DNA of 64,000 nt from Larix kaempferi (lineage: Eukaryota > Streptophyta > Pinopsida > Pinales > Pinaceae): assembly GCA_027924585.1 (NCBI GenBank), contig BSBM01000299.1, positions 31,844,501-31,908,500 on the forward strand, in the 5' to 3' direction. The position numbers and the translations under genes are program-made. Shown one piece after another: positions 46,645 through 57,585 of this stretch. The stretch's first letter is position 1, and each line of letters begins with the position of its first letter. Under the pieces are notes generated by a model. That model was not told the origin of the DNA, did no database searches, and saw nothing but the letters and a program-made list of their open reading frames with translations.

Positions 46645-47630
46645 CTGTGATCCTAAGAAAAAGCATAAACATTATGAACAAATTTCAGGGGAATTTAAAA
46701 AGATAAAACCCCCAACTTTTAATGGCGAAAATGAAAAGGGTGAGACAGCTGAAGCATGGTTGTCCAGTATGAAGAAGTATTTTCAAATTTATGATTACTC
46801 ATTTCAATTAAAAGCTAAAATGGCCATATACAATCTGACCGGAAGGGCAGACATTTGGTGGCAGGAGATTAAAAGAGTTAAAAGCATTCAAGTAAAGAAT
46901 ATAAAATGGAGTACATTTAAGAAACTATTTAAGAAAATGTTTTTGTCCGAACAATATTACGAAGATAAGTCAAAAGAATTTTATGATTTAAAATTGGGTT
47001 CTATGAGTATGAAGGATTTAAGTAGAATATTTCTTAGCTTGTTAAGGTATGTACCTTACTTAGATGAAGAGAAACCTAAGATACAAAGGTTTCTTAGCTG
47101 CTTAGCCTTTAACATAAAAGACAGAATTGAATACGACAATCCTACAACTCTTGAAGAAGCCATGAGAAAGGCCAATTTCTGTTTTGAATAGAATAAGAAA
47201 AGAGAAGGTGTATCGAGTTGGAAGAATAATAAACCAAGTAACTATGAGCATAAGAAGAAAAATTTTAATTTCAAGAATTTTGGGAATAATAAAAATTTCA
47301 ATGACAGAAATTTTCAGAGTAATAATAATTACAGAGGTAATGCACCACAAAATTACACAGCTACAAGGAATGCCTAATAATAATAATAACAATAATTATA
47401 ATAATACCAGGAATGTTGAACAAAGACCACCTTTAAAGTGTTATGACTACAATGGACCATATACTAGAGCAAACTGCCCACTCAAAAGAAGGACAGTCAG
47501 CAACATTCACACCATACAAACGGAACTGACAGTTGGTGATGTAGCAAGAGAAATGCCCAGGATTAATGCAGCGCTGAAAAATCGACAAGCAGACCATCAA
47601 ACTTCTATGGTCAATATCGAAGGTATGATA
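46645..47630 (+). pseudogene. G2 gag, main domain and zinc knuckle
   Basis: It resumes after copia A with FKKIKPPTFNGEN, ETAEAWLSSMKKYFQIYDYS, AKMAIYNLTGRADIWWQEIK, WSTFKKLFKKMFL, the usual gypsy gag core. An Asn-rich basic region follows (47190-47410), and then a zinc knuckle in which two ligands are changed (CYDYNGPYTRANC). A stop at 47189-47191, a frameshift and a double stop at 47375-47380 break it. The fit of 39267-39678 to this part gives the complete gag. Confidence 0.85.
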
Positions 47631-48550
47631 TAAAAAAATATATATTTCCATTTTAATTGATCCAGGTGCAAGTTTGAGTTACATATCACCTGATTTAGTG
47701 AAAATTTGTAAGTTAAAAGTAGAAAATTTTGATAAATCGTGGTTGGTTCAGATCGCAACAGGCACCTAAAGAAAAGTTGTAGAGTTTGTTAAAAGTTGTG
47801 ATTTACTTATGAGTCAGTTGAAGACGCAAGTTAAATTGAATGTTTTTTTCTTAGGGTCATATGATGTATTAATAGGCATCGATTGGTTTGAAAAGCATAG
47901 GTTAATACTTAACTGTTATGAAAAGTCTTTTATTCGTCTGAATAATGAAAGGGAAATTGAAATGGTAAAAGGAATCCCTAGGAAAACATCTGTGAGACAA
48001 ATTTGTCCTTTACAAGTAAAGAATGCTGTAAAAAAGGGTTGTAAAATGTTTGCTGTAAATGTGATTAATTATGAGCATTCATCTAAAGAAGATAAGATAA
48101 AATTGGAAGACATACCCATCCTTAAGGACTTTTCTGATGTATTCCCAGAAGAAATTCCAAGAATACCTTCGAAAAGGGAACTTGATTTCACCATTGAGTT
48201 AGTACGAGGTACGTACCAAACTCAAAGGCTCCTTAAAGAATGAACATTCTAGAATTAAATGAACTGAAATCTCAGCTAAAAGAACTAATTGACAAGAACT
48301 ACATAAGGCCAAGTGTGTCTCCTTGGTGTGCGCCGGTTATATTTGTTAAAAAGAAAGACGGAACCTTACGTTTATGTATAGACTATCGTCAACTTAATAA
48401 AATGGCTATTAAAAATCAATATCCTTTGCCCCACATTGATGATCTATTCGATCAAGTATGTGGAGCAATGATAAGATCAACTTGAGGTCTGGATACCATC
48501 AAGTTGGGATAAAGGATGAAGACATTTTTAAAACTGCTTTCAGAACCCGT
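47631..48550 (+). pseudogene. G2 protease and N-terminal reverse transcriptase
   Basis: Protease: LIDPGASLSYISPDLVKIC (DPGA replacing DTGA) and [59 protein letters not shown] (48300-48360), [25 protein letters not shown], then after a frameshift [20 protein letters not shown]. It is cut at 48550, before the catalytic YVDD block. Stops at 47632 and 48241 and frame changes are present. Confidence 0.88.
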
Positions 48551-49933
48551 TGTTAGCACCTATATATATATTTTGCTCCTTCACAGGATTTAAAAAATTG
48601 TATGTGAAAGGTGGAGGGTCCGACAAGTACCTGATGAAAACTCGAAGTGCTCTCCATCCTTGAGGATTAGGTGCTAAGACATGAAATGGAATGGTCTAGA
48701 AAGGTCCAATGCAATAAAGGTGGACTAATATCGAAGGCTAGGTATTAATAGCAAAATAAAATGACAAAGGCAAGTGGAGAATACCTTGCAACCTATAGTT
48801 CGTTGGCGAAACATGAAAGACTAAGTGCCACATAGGTCAGCACCATTGATCAAGAGTAGGAGCGAGATCTACAATTTTCGATGGGGCGTCGCATGGCCAA
48901 GTTGAAAGCAAGAAAGGGAATGTGTAGATGCAATGAGTTTTGTCCCGTCGGACAGGTGTCGGCTGGAGAAGGCATCCCATGGGGAAAAGACCAGTAAGTA
49001 GTGCCATATTGGGCGCATGCGATGGTAGGGATGGGTGCAAGGATCTACGGCCGAGGATTATCCTTTTGAGATCTAAGGGTTCGAGTTCGTTTACCATGCT
49101 AAAGGCCTAGGTCTCCGGTAGATCTATGGTTCGGATAACAGGGAAGACTACATCGACGGCTAGTGGAGGTTAGAAGTGCATAAGAGATAATAGGAAGGAC
49201 CCCACCAGTAGATGGATGATCTAATAGTTAAAGTGAACATGAGGCCTCACCGTGGATATGCACCTAGAAAGAAATGGATGGTTCTCATGGATATTCGCAT
49301 CAAGGAGTAGCACGCTGGGTAGCGGCAAGGCAAATGCGATGGACGTTTCCCGCCAGACAGGTGTCAACTTCAGAGCCTGTCGCACGGAGGAATGGTGATA
49401 TAAGAAAATCATTTTGGGTGCATGCGATACTCCCTCATAGAGGCATATGGATGAGATGGACGGCTCGGATGAAAACTATCAAGATGATCTGACGGTGGAA
49501 ATAAAAGAGTTTTCAAATCAGTAGGTGAGGGGAAGCCAGATTCAATGGCAGAAAGTGAGCACATGGGAGTTCAATGGTTGAGATTAAAGGACAGTTGGCT
49601 AAAAGAACCGGAGGTTAGGGATACACGGTTATATATATTAAGATGCAGGTAAAAGTTGACATTTTTCTCTGAAACCCCCATGCGTGGGAGAAATGTAGAA
49701 AGCGACAAGCGGAGGCCATTCCCATAGCCCTTTAGACTATTTAAGGAAGACATGAAGGGTCTAGTGACAAAACATAGTTCGTTTGTGGCAGGGAAGTAGG
49801 TCAAAGGTCGGTTTTAGGGGAGGTTAAGGTTAAATGAGCCCAGGGCTTAAGGTTTGAGGATGTCAGTAAGTCAATGTTATGTACCTGTACTGTTTTTTCG
49901 GTAATGTTTGCGCCCTTTGTCACATCTGTCAAA

Positions 49934-50182
49934 ATGGATTCATCTCAAAACCAGGGGTTTTTTAGAAGAGTCATCGGCACTACTCAGAGACCCGTTTTTC
50001 CCGTAGATGCTGCCAAAGCGCCAATGGATCAAAGAGGGTTCGGATTCCAAAACTGGAGGAGCAAAACAAAATTGAAGGACTGGAAAACTTACCGGCACTG
50101 GCCGACGGGGCAGGTTACAATCTCGGTCGACAATGAAGAAGGAAAGGTCAGAGGAAGGTCACTCATGGAGGCTGACAGGTGA
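49934..50182 (+). CDS. Hypothetical 82-residue frame in element D
   Basis: The ATG at 49934 is chosen because the upstream in-frame ATG at 49874 adds a Cys/Val/Phe-rich stretch unlike the rest. The product starts MDSSQNQGFFRRVIGTTQRP and continues basic and hydrophilic, with KTYRHWPTGQVTISVDNEEG. No known domain was recognised. The codon make-up looks protein-like, but a single short frame in an LTR-like element may be a fragment of a larger broken gene. Confidence 0.3.
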   Translation: MDSSQNQGFFRRVIGTTQRPVFPVDAAKAPMDQRGFGFQNWRSKTKLKDWKTYRHWPTGQVTISVDNEEGKVRGRSLMEADR

Positions 50183-50676
50183 CCTAAGTGGTTCTCAAGA
50201 TGAGTTGACTCATGTATTTCGACGTATGGGGGAAACGTGATGTTAAGTATTGTTATGTAAGGGGCTCCAACAGGATAAACCAGCAAGAGGCATCTGTCTG
50301 CTATATCGAATGATTATCGGTATGATGGAGGCCACCTCTGCATCATCATCTGTTGCGCCGTCTATCTGGGAAGCTTTGTTGAGCATGCTGAAGGTCATCT
50401 CAGACCTAGGGCATCATTGTTACATGGTTAAAGGGTTCGATCAGGTTATCATGGTGGTTGTGACTGCACGTAGCTGTTTTCATCATCGCGACAGTTATGG
50501 ATATGTTTCTTCATCCACCATACAAGATTGATACATAGAAAGGATAGCACACATGGAAGCTTGGGGCATCTTTCAGTTAGGATTGGATCATGGAAAAGAA
50601 ATAGGAAGCTGGGGTGGTTTTCATGCCAGAATAGGCGTGGTCTGAGGTGGAGTAAGAACATGCTCCTTCATCTCTT

Positions 50677-50945
50677 ATGATGTTCGACCACGAGGAATCC
50701 AGCTCCGGTAGTGATGATGAGAAGGCGAAAAAGGGACAGGTTCCAGAAAAGTTTCGACGTCCGAGAGAAAAGGGAATTTCCAAAGTGAAGGGAGACGACC
50801 AGCAAGACATGGAGATCATCCATGATCTCGTACTCCTTACTGGGGAAGTGACATCTCTTTAGCCTACTAAAGGGTCACAGGCTGACAGCTTTCCAAAGGT
50901 AGAAGACTTCTTTGATTTGCAAGGCCTCTTGAAGACTTTTGAGTA
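50677..50945 (+). pseudogene. Hypothetical acidic/charged frame in element D
   Basis: The frame opens MMFDHEESSSGSDDEKAKKG, continues with charged residues and GDDQQDMEIIHDLVLLTG, meets a stop at 50860-50862, then stays protein-like (SFPKVEDFFDLQGLLKTFE) to the next stop at 50944. No family was recognised. The Ser/Asp-rich start followed by a basic stretch could be the end of a gag-like or host-derived protein. Confidence 0.25.
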
Positions 50946-51147
50946 AAGTGGCACCTTGTTCAGGGTATTTTTGTTTCCCGTCTTAGTCAGTCTGCTTTGG
51001 ACTTTGACATGTAATATTCAAAGTTTGGGATTGTCGAGGTGGCAACGTATTTCTGTTCATTTCCTCAGAACTGATGCTAGGCCAAGAGCCTATAAAAGCT
51101 ATGTAATAGAAGAAAAATAGGTTGGAACATCATTTGGCTGAGGCCTG

Positions 51148-51638
51148 TGTTAAGTTTAAACCAAATAGACTAGCAAGATCACTGAAAGAAACATAATCAC
51201 AAGATAGACACAGAATTTACCCTTGGAAACCCTCATGGGGTAGAAAACCCAGCAAAGCTTTCCTCAATAAGATGATCAACCAAAATACAAGATGTGCTCC
51301 CTCCTTCTCTATCTCCTTAGCAGACCTCCCAGACAAGTGCGCTACTTTTCTGAGTTGTACAAGTGTGTCTAATGAGGAGCTCACCTCCTCTATTTATATT
51401 AGATCCCGACTGACCAAAAACCCTAATGGGTCCTACCTCTCTTGGAGAAGTCTAATAACCCTTAAAATATAAGATCAGGGCTGACACCCACATGGTGGGT
51501 CTAATAACCCTAGTTACCACAACCCATCGGAGGAAAAATCATCTCCTGATACATAATAGGGTTACCTCGGAGGGATGAAACATCTCCGGAATAATAATGT
51601 ACAAATATAATATTCTTAGAAGTTACAATATTCAACAC
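51148..51638 (-). repeat. Copia C 3' LTR (491 bp)
   Basis: On the minus strand it starts TGTTGAATATTGTAAC and ends GTTTAAACTTAACA. A TATAAATAGAGG box is present (about 51387-51398, minus strand). The polypurine tract AAGGGTGAG lies just outside (51639-51647). Confidence 0.85.
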
Positions 51639-51790
51639 TCACCCTTAACGAGAAGGATATTAAAACAATGTCTGTAGGAGCAACGAGTCATCGACTACAT
51701 CATACATGATACATATATAAATCCTCAGAAGCTTTCTTCAATTCATCATCATCAGTAACTCAACCAGTTACTGGAACATCAATGTCATCA

Positions 51791-52069
51791 GCATAGTCAT
51801 CACACAATCATCAGCATCGTCATCACACGATCATCAGCATCATCATCACACGATCATCAGCATCGTTATCACACGATCATCAACATCGTCATCACATGAT
51901 CACCAGCATCGTCATCACATGATCATCAACATCGTCATCACACGTTCATCAGCATTGTCATCACACGATCATCAACATCGTCATCACACGATCATCAGCA
52001 TTGTCATCACACAATCATCAACATCGTCATCATACGATCATCAGCATCGTCATCACACGATCATCAGTT
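51791..52069. repeat. 23-bp tandem repeat, about 12 copies
   Basis: The unit GCATCGTCATCACACGATCA (plus TCA) recurs every 23 bp with scattered changes. There are no spacers between units. Confidence 0.93.
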
Positions 52070-52289
52070 TACAGGATGATCAATCCTGCTCTCTTTAGGA
52101 CATAGGTCCATGGATGATACAATCCAGATCAAGTTCCAGGATGATCAGTCCTTATCACTTTAAGACAAGTCTCATGTCTAGGGATGATGCAATCCCATCA
52201 CGTACATTTTGAACCCAGTTTATGGACGATGCATTCCTCACATGTACCTATCTTCAATTCTTGGAGACATCAATCTACGGATGAATTCT

Positions 52290-52885
52290 AGGACCAAAGT
52301 CCGGGGAAGATACAATCCCCTTACCTGTTCATTCAGGACTTCTTTATCGGAGACCCAGTCTACGGCTCAATTCTGGGACCGAAGTCCAGGGAAGATACAA
52401 TCCCCTACCTGTTCATTTAGGACTTCATTATCGGAGACCCAGTCTACGGCTCAATTCTGGGACCGAAGTCCAGGGAAGATACAATCCCCTACCTGTTCAT
52501 TCAGTATTTCATTATCGGAGAACCAGTCTACGGCTCAATTCTGGGACCAAAGTCCGGGGAAGATACAATCCCCTACCTGTTCATTCAGGACTTCATTATC
52601 GGAGACCCAGTCTACGGCTCAATTCTGGGACCGAAGTCCGGGGAAGATACAATCCCCTACCTGTTCATTCAGGACTTCATTATCGGAGACCCAGTCTACG
52701 GCTCAATTCTGGGACCGAAGTCCGGGGAAGATACAATCCCCTACCTATTCATTCAGGACTTCATTATCGGAGACATCATGTCTATGGCTCAATTCTAGGA
52801 CTGAAGTCCGAGGAAGATACAATCCCCTACCTGTTCATTTAGGACTTCATTATCGGAGACATCATGTCTACGTCTCTCTTTAGGA
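52290..52885. repeat. 84-bp tandem repeat, about seven copies
   Basis: Each unit has GGGACCGAAGTCCGGGGAAG, ATACAATCCCCTACCTGTTC and ATTATCGGAGACCCAGTCTA. Because 84 is a multiple of three, the plus strand stays open for 224 codons (52209-52883), with a 28-residue repeat. This is antisense to C and there is no reason to think it is translated. Confidence 0.93.
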
Positions 52886-52984
52886 CTAAAGTCCAGGGAT
52901 GATCGAATCCTCATATGTCCACCAAGGACTTCATTCTCGAATAGATACATCTACGACTCTTTTTAGAACGAGTGTTCAAGGATA

Positions 52985-53195
52985 ATACAATCCCTCTTCT
53001 TTCTCGGAGACACCTGTCTATGGCTCACTTTAGAACGTGTGTTCAAGGATGATACAATCCCTCTTCTTTCTCGGAGACACCTGTCTACGGCTCTCTTTAG
53101 AACGTGTGTTCAAGGATGATACAATCCCTCTTCTTTCTCGAAGACACCTGTCTATGGCTCACTTTAGAACGTGTGTTCAAGGATAATGCAATCCT
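52985..53195. repeat. About 67-bp tandem repeat, three copies
   Basis: Units contain TTCTTTCTCGGAGACACCTG, TCTATGGCTCACTTTAGAAC and GTGTTCAAGGATGATACAAT. They look like a shortened relative of the 84-bp unit. Confidence 0.85.
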
Positions 53196-53461
53196 CACAT
53201 GTATTCTCATCAATACAAGTACAAGTATCCTCAACCATACAAGTACATTAGTCGATACATCTACATCAAAAGCATGTATTCTCACTAATACATCTATCAT
53301 CAAAAGCATGTATTCTCACTAATACATCTATCACTAAAACTAAGTATTCTAAATATAAGAGTCCTAAATCTAAATATTTTTAAGTAACTAGGTGTAGTGA
53401 ATAGGTAACCTCATCATCGACTTTGATGTTCGATGAGACAATCTGATCATCAGTGACTATA

Positions 53462-53956
53462 CTACTCCCCCTTTCGAGAAGGGTCTTTTTGAACTACACC
53501 AAGCTTGTCTCGGAAGTATTCAAATTTCACTCGAGACCGAGGCTTGTTCAAGATATCAGCAATTTGATCCTCAGTGCTCACATACTCAAGCTTGATAGCT
53601 CCTCTCTGCACCATATCTCGTATATAAAAGTATCGGATCTCTATATGTTTTGACATATAGTTGAATACAAGATTTTCTGTCATCTTAATGCAGCTTTGAT
53701 TGTCACACATAATCACAGTGGGATCCATTTCTAAGTCAAACACTCTAGATAATAGCTTCCGAAGCCATACTACTTCACAGTTGGCAGAGCAGGCAGCTAT
53801 ATATTCTACTTCAGCAGTACTGAGGGCCACAATAGATTGTTTCTTGCTGAACCATGAGATCATGGCAGATCCAAGACCATAACATCCACCTGATGTACTA
53901 TTTCTGTCTGAGACACTTCCTGCCCAATCAGAATCTAAGTAACCATGTAATCTGAG
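53462..53956 (-). pseudogene. Copia C RNase H
   Basis: The minus-strand frame reads LRLHGYLDSDWAGS, SWFSKKQSIVALSTAEVEY, CDNQSCIKMTENLVFN, HIEIRYFYIRDMVQRGAIKL, DILNKP and FEYFRDKLGVVQ, ending at a stop near 53462. It continues exactly from the residues at 61279-61300 (KGTLDFHLYYLGGHEL), showing it was split by B. The domain itself has no stop. Confidence 0.93.
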
Positions 53957-54601
53957 TGTTAAATTTTCTGAATTTACTTCAATCTGATCTAGGATCTTAA
54001 CTGAGAGAACAACATGTACATCATATCTACAGCATATCAATCATGGAGACAATAATGCAAGCACACAAGAGACACAAAGATTTACTTGGGGAAAACCATA
54101 AAGGTGAAAAACCCCAATAACTTCCTCAGAGATAGATAGAGCAATGATACAACCAACCAATAGAGATAGCCATAACCTAGCAGCAATCCTCCTCCTCCAT
54201 AAGTGCGCCTCTCCTCCTTGAGAGCATGTGTGAGAAGTGAGTAAATAGAGTGCCTCCCGCACTCTATTTATACTTGACTTGACTTGCCTTTTTACCTAAC
54301 TCATGTAGGCTCGAACTTAACCACATAATATAATGCTGACTGGGCCGACCCCCAATAGGGTGGTCTAATAACCCTTTGACCCACATGGCCGACCCCCAAT
54401 AGGGTGGTCTAATAACCCTTTGACCCACATGACTTATACAGGGCCGACCCCAAACAAGGTGGTCTAATAACCCATCAAGTATAAGTTACGACACTTACAA
54501 TATAAATGAAGACACTTCCTTATAGAGGAATAATACCATCTCTATAGGAATATAATATACATATATGTGAAATACATTCCGAAGTTACATATACATCAAC
54601 A
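53957..54601 (-). repeat. Copia B 3' LTR (645 bp)
   Basis: On the minus strand it starts TGTTGATGTATATGTAAC like A, and ends AGAAAATTTAACA. A TATAAATA box is at 54265-54272. A 44-bp direct repeat inside the LTR (GGCCGACCCCCAATAGGGTG, two copies plus a third partial, 54350-54475) is also in the 5' LTR. Confidence 0.96.
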
Positions 54602-54839
54602 CTCCCTCTTAACTAGGAAGGTATTTCTCAGCACAGTTCTTCTAGCACAAGTCATCTTCTCTGGATCATCGTCACTGGATAATCATCATCGAGTCATCAT
54701 CATCGTCACTGCTGCTGCTATCTCAATCAATCTCTGAATCTACTCATCATAGGAAGTTCTACAGAGCCAGTCCTTTTTCATACTGGATGTAGGCCCACCA
54801 CCTGCAGGTCTTCATCATCACTGGCCATACTGTGGAATC

Positions 54840-55470
54840 CTCAGGACTTATTACGTGCGTCACAAAACCTGGTTGCAGCATCCCAGGCTATTACGAGCAC
54901 ACAGCTCTACCTGTAGGATCTCCCAGGAGCACATTACATGTGACCCATCACAAAACCTGGCTGAAGCATCCCAGGCTGTTACGAGCACACGGCTCTACCT
55001 ATCGGATCTCCCAGGAGCACATTACATGTGATCTCACCACAAAACCTGGCTGAAGCATCTGAGGCCTTTTTCATCCTGTCCAGATATCCCAGGAGCAAAT
55101 TACATGTGGTCCACCACAAAACCTGGCTGAAGCATCTGAGGCCTTTTTCATCCTGTCCAGATCTCCCAGGAGCAAATTATATGTGGTCATGGCAAAACCT
55201 GGCTGAAGCATCTGAGGCCTTTTTCATCCTGTCCAGATCACCCAGGAGCAAATTACATGCCATAGGACAAAACCTCGCAAGAGCATCTCAGGATGTTACG
55301 GGTACACAACTCTGACCTGAAATCTCCCAGGGCACAAATTACATGTCCTCCCAAGCAAAACCTCGCAAGAGCATTTGCCAGATGTCCCAGGGCACCGAAT
55401 TACATGCCATAGGCAAAACCTCGAAAGACCATCTGCAAATCTCCCAGGGCACAAATTACATGCTTTCCTG
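54840..55470. repeat. 88-bp family tandem repeats of copia B
   Basis: Units contain ACAAAACCTGGCTGAAGCAT, CCCAGGAGCACATTACATGT and TTACGAGCACACGGCTCTAC, the reverse complement of the A array at 45401-45800. After 55060 the units shorten to about 65-70 bp with a TTTTTCATCCTGTCCAGAT segment, and then to units with CTCCCAGGGCACAAATTACA. Confidence 0.88.
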
Positions 55471-55632
55471 CACAACCTGATCCACGGCCACAAAGTATCA
55501 TCTGATACTCATCAAACATCATCCTGATGTACACATGATCATCTTGATCATCATCACTGCAACATCCTGCTGCATGTCATCTGGAGAAGCTCGTCATCCA
55601 CGATCATCCAAGTATCCACCTGATATACATAG

Positions 55633-55890
55633 ATACATGATCCACACAATGTATCCATCATACATGATCCACCTGATCATACAAAGATACATGATCCACA
55701 CAATGTATCCATCAGCATACATGATCTACCTGATCATACAAAAATACATGATCCACACAATGTATCCATCAGTATGCATGATCTACCTGATCATACAAAG
55801 ATACATGATCCACACAATGTATCCATCAGTATACATGATCTACCTGATCATACAAAGATACATGATCCACACAATGTATCCATCAGCATC
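55633..55890. repeat. 57-bp tandem repeat, about 4.5 copies
   Basis: Unit starts lie at about 55633, 55687, 55744, 55801 and 55858. Each has ATACATGATCCACACAATGT and ATCTACCTGATCATACAAAG. As 57 is a multiple of three, a 140-codon plus-strand frame (55535-55957) is open by periodicity only. Confidence 0.9.
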
Positions 55891-56110
55891 CAACATGATG
55901 CGTTCATACAAAATACATACACATGATCCAACCGATCATATCCAGCATCCAACATGATGCATATACAAAATACATACACATGATCCAATCGATCATATCC
56001 AGCATCCAACATGATGCATTCATACATACATATAATGATCCGACTAATCATGTCCAGCATCCAACATGATGCATACACAAAATACATATAATGATCCAAC
56101 TGATCATATC
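55890..56110. repeat. About 57-60-bp repeat with CATCCAACATGATGCAT
   Basis: Four diverged units share CCAGCATCCAACATGATGCA and ACATGATCCAATCGATCATA. They are the reverse complement of the 50-bp family in A (44819-45015). Confidence 0.85.
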
Positions 56111-56222
56111 CAAGCAGAAACCAGAACATCCTCTTGATGTTCATCATTCAGCGCTTACATCCACAGCCATGTGAAGGATCCCCCTTCCAACATGCTTGGA
56201 ATGGCTTCAGCAAATGTGTTCA

Positions 56223-57060
56223 TCACTTCTTCATCGAAGTGTCCTCGATCTGAAGCACGCCAAGCCTCTCTCTGAAGTACTCGAACTTCACCCTGGCTAG
56301 TGGCTTCGTCAGCACATCTGCAATCTGCTCGTCCGTCGCAACATACAGAAGCTTCACAGCTCCTCTCTGCACCATATCCCTGATATAGTGATATTTGATC
56401 TCTATGTGTTTCGACCTGTCATGAAACACTGGGTTCTCGGATAGCTTCACACAACTCTGGTTATCACAGAAGATACCAGTAGCATCCAGCGGGAGATCAA
56501 ATAACTCAGACAGTAGCTTCCGTATCCATACTGCCTCACAACTAGCTGAACAGGCTGCAACATACTCTGCCTCAGCTGTACTCAGTGCTACACAGGACTG
56601 CTTCCTGCTAAACCAAGAGATCACACCTGATCCCATACTGAAGCAGCAGCATTGCCAGCCCAATCTGAATCAACATAACCCTGCAGGTTAAACTTTTGAT
56701 TCACTTCATACTTGAGCCCATAATCCACTGTACCCTTCAGGTACCTCATAACATGCTTTACAGCAACTAGGTGAACACTCCTCGGATCCGTCAGGAACTG
56801 GCGCAATGTGTTCACAGCAAATCAAATATCCGGTCTCGTGTTCGTCAGGTACATCAAGGACCCAATCATCTGACGATACATAGAGACATCAACCAGCTCA
56901 GATGAAGCATCACATAGAAGCTTCAGATTCGATGCCATAGGTGTGGCCATGGCCTTGCAATCCATCATCCCGAACCTCTTCAGGATCTCTACTACATACT
57001 TCCGTTGTCCAAGGAAGATTCCTTCTGCACTCTGCCACACCTCCATGCCAAAAACAAATA
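56223..57060 (-). pseudogene. Copia B RT C-terminus and RNase H
   Basis: Two minus-strand frames: 57046-56822 (MEVWQSAEGIFLGQRKYVVE, CKAMATPMASNLKLL, IGSLMYLTNTRPDI, stop), and 56815 to 56223 with a frameshift near 56640 inside the region after GYVDSDWAG. RNase H signatures: SWFSRKQSCVALSTAEAEY, CDNQSCVKLSENPVFHDRSK, HIEIKYHYIRDMVQRGAVKL and VLTKPLARVKFEYFRERLGV. Very close to element A. Confidence 0.93.
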
Positions 57061-57585
57061 GTGCATCATCCCCAAGTTCTTCATATCGAATTCAGCAGCA
57101 AGCTTCCGCTACATGTCAGCAATCAATCTATCTTCACTTGATACAAACAGGCTATTCGCATACAAGTAGTATCACTGGATTGCCTTCCTCAACCTTGTAG
57201 AAAAGGTTGGAACCCGCTTTACTCTTGGTAAAGAACAAACTGGATAGAAAGCTGTCTATCCTACCATACCAAGTTCTGCACATATATATGACTACACCAT
57301 GCTGACTTGAAATCTATTTGGTGTATCTTCTATTTCATCACTTTTATATTTTTCTATGCTGCTATCTGCAGCATGCTTGATCCATATGGAAGTCATAACA
57401 AACTTCCCTTCACGTCTTGAGACTACATCCCAAACATCATTCTTCATGATCGACGGATCATGGCATTTCATTTCTTCATCCCAGATCCTGGGAACTTCAA
57501 TATCTTCAATATCTTCAATAGATATCTTTGTTGCTGGAACAAATGTTGTAGATCTTCTTTTGTAGGAGATGGCATACGATCTTTC
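57061..57585 (-). pseudogene. Copia B RT N-terminal remnant with deletion
   Basis: From 57585 down: the IEDIEDIE run, VPRIWDEE-like, NDVWDVV, then KFVMTS and AADSSIEKY fragments. A break near 57300-57340 joins the region before the MDVKTAFLNG motif to sequence just before the YVDD block. The part around YVDD is decayed (the frame is lost at 57070-57180), so the polymerase is dead. Confidence 0.75.

Larger units (their letters stand above)
11545..48550 (+). mobile_element. Ty3/gypsy element G2 (Tekay/Del-like), multiply interrupted, 3' part beyond window
   Basis: The pieces line up as a split 5' LTR (11545-14362 and 37876-39122), a primer binding site (39125), gag (39267-39678 and 46645-47630), protease and the start of RT (47631-48550). 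G1 splits the LTR, copia A splits gag with a CTGTG duplication, and D stops the RT at 48551. The LTR would be about 4.06 kb, close to the 3978-bp solo copy at 14439-18416. Long LTRs of this size and this RT type are typical of the Tekay/Del chromovirus lineage; that lineage call is inferred. RT motifs, integrase and the 3' LTR must lie right of 64000 or be lost. Confidence 0.65.
48551..51147 (+). mobile_element. Unclassified LTR-like insertion D in G2 RT
   Basis: The G2 RT frame ends at CAGAACCCGT and D begins TGTTAGCACC, an LTR-style TG start. The tract is less AT-rich than its surroundings. Near its visible right end is a TATA box (GCCTATAAAAGC, about 51089-51100), then it is interrupted by copia C with the GCCTG duplication. 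It may be one very long LTR, or an LTR plus part of an internal region. No primer site, gag or pol was recognised. Two coding-like frames lie inside (49934-50182 and 50677-50945). The rest must lie right of the window. Confidence 0.45.
51639..53461 (-). other. Copia C 3' untranslated region with tandem arrays
   Basis: 1.8 kb between the end of RNase H and the 3' LTR, almost entirely tandem repeats: 23-bp (51791-52069), 84-bp (52290-52885), 67-bp (52985-53195) and ~37-bp (53255-53340) families. A GGATGATACAATCC motif runs through most of 52100-53200. A and B have different sequence families at the same position. Confidence 0.88.
54602..56222 (-). other. Copia B 3' untranslated region with tandem arrays
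   Basis: Begins with the polypurine tract (minus-strand AGTTAAGAGGGAG, 54602-54614). It then holds the 88-bp family (54840-55300) with truncated relatives to 55470, the 57-bp array (55633-55890) and the TGGATCATGT/GATGCATCATG array (55890-56110). The order matches element A, with different copy numbers and unit variants. Confidence 0.88.

Noticed and set aside
49571-49804. 77-residue minus-strand frame in D
   Set aside because: No motif, opposite to the coding-like frames and to the TATA orientation of D.
51791-52069. CRISPR-like regular array of 23-bp repeats
   Set aside because: Units are contiguous with no spacers and lie in a plant retrotransposon 3' region; it is a minisatellite.
52209-52883. 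224-residue repeat protein gene on the plus strand
   Set aside because: Antisense to copia C and open only because the unit length (84) is divisible by three; kept as a low-interest finding, not as a gene.
55535-55957. 140-residue frame rich in MYPSVYMIYLI-type repeats
   Set aside because: Product of the 57-bp tandem array in the 3' spacer of copia B.
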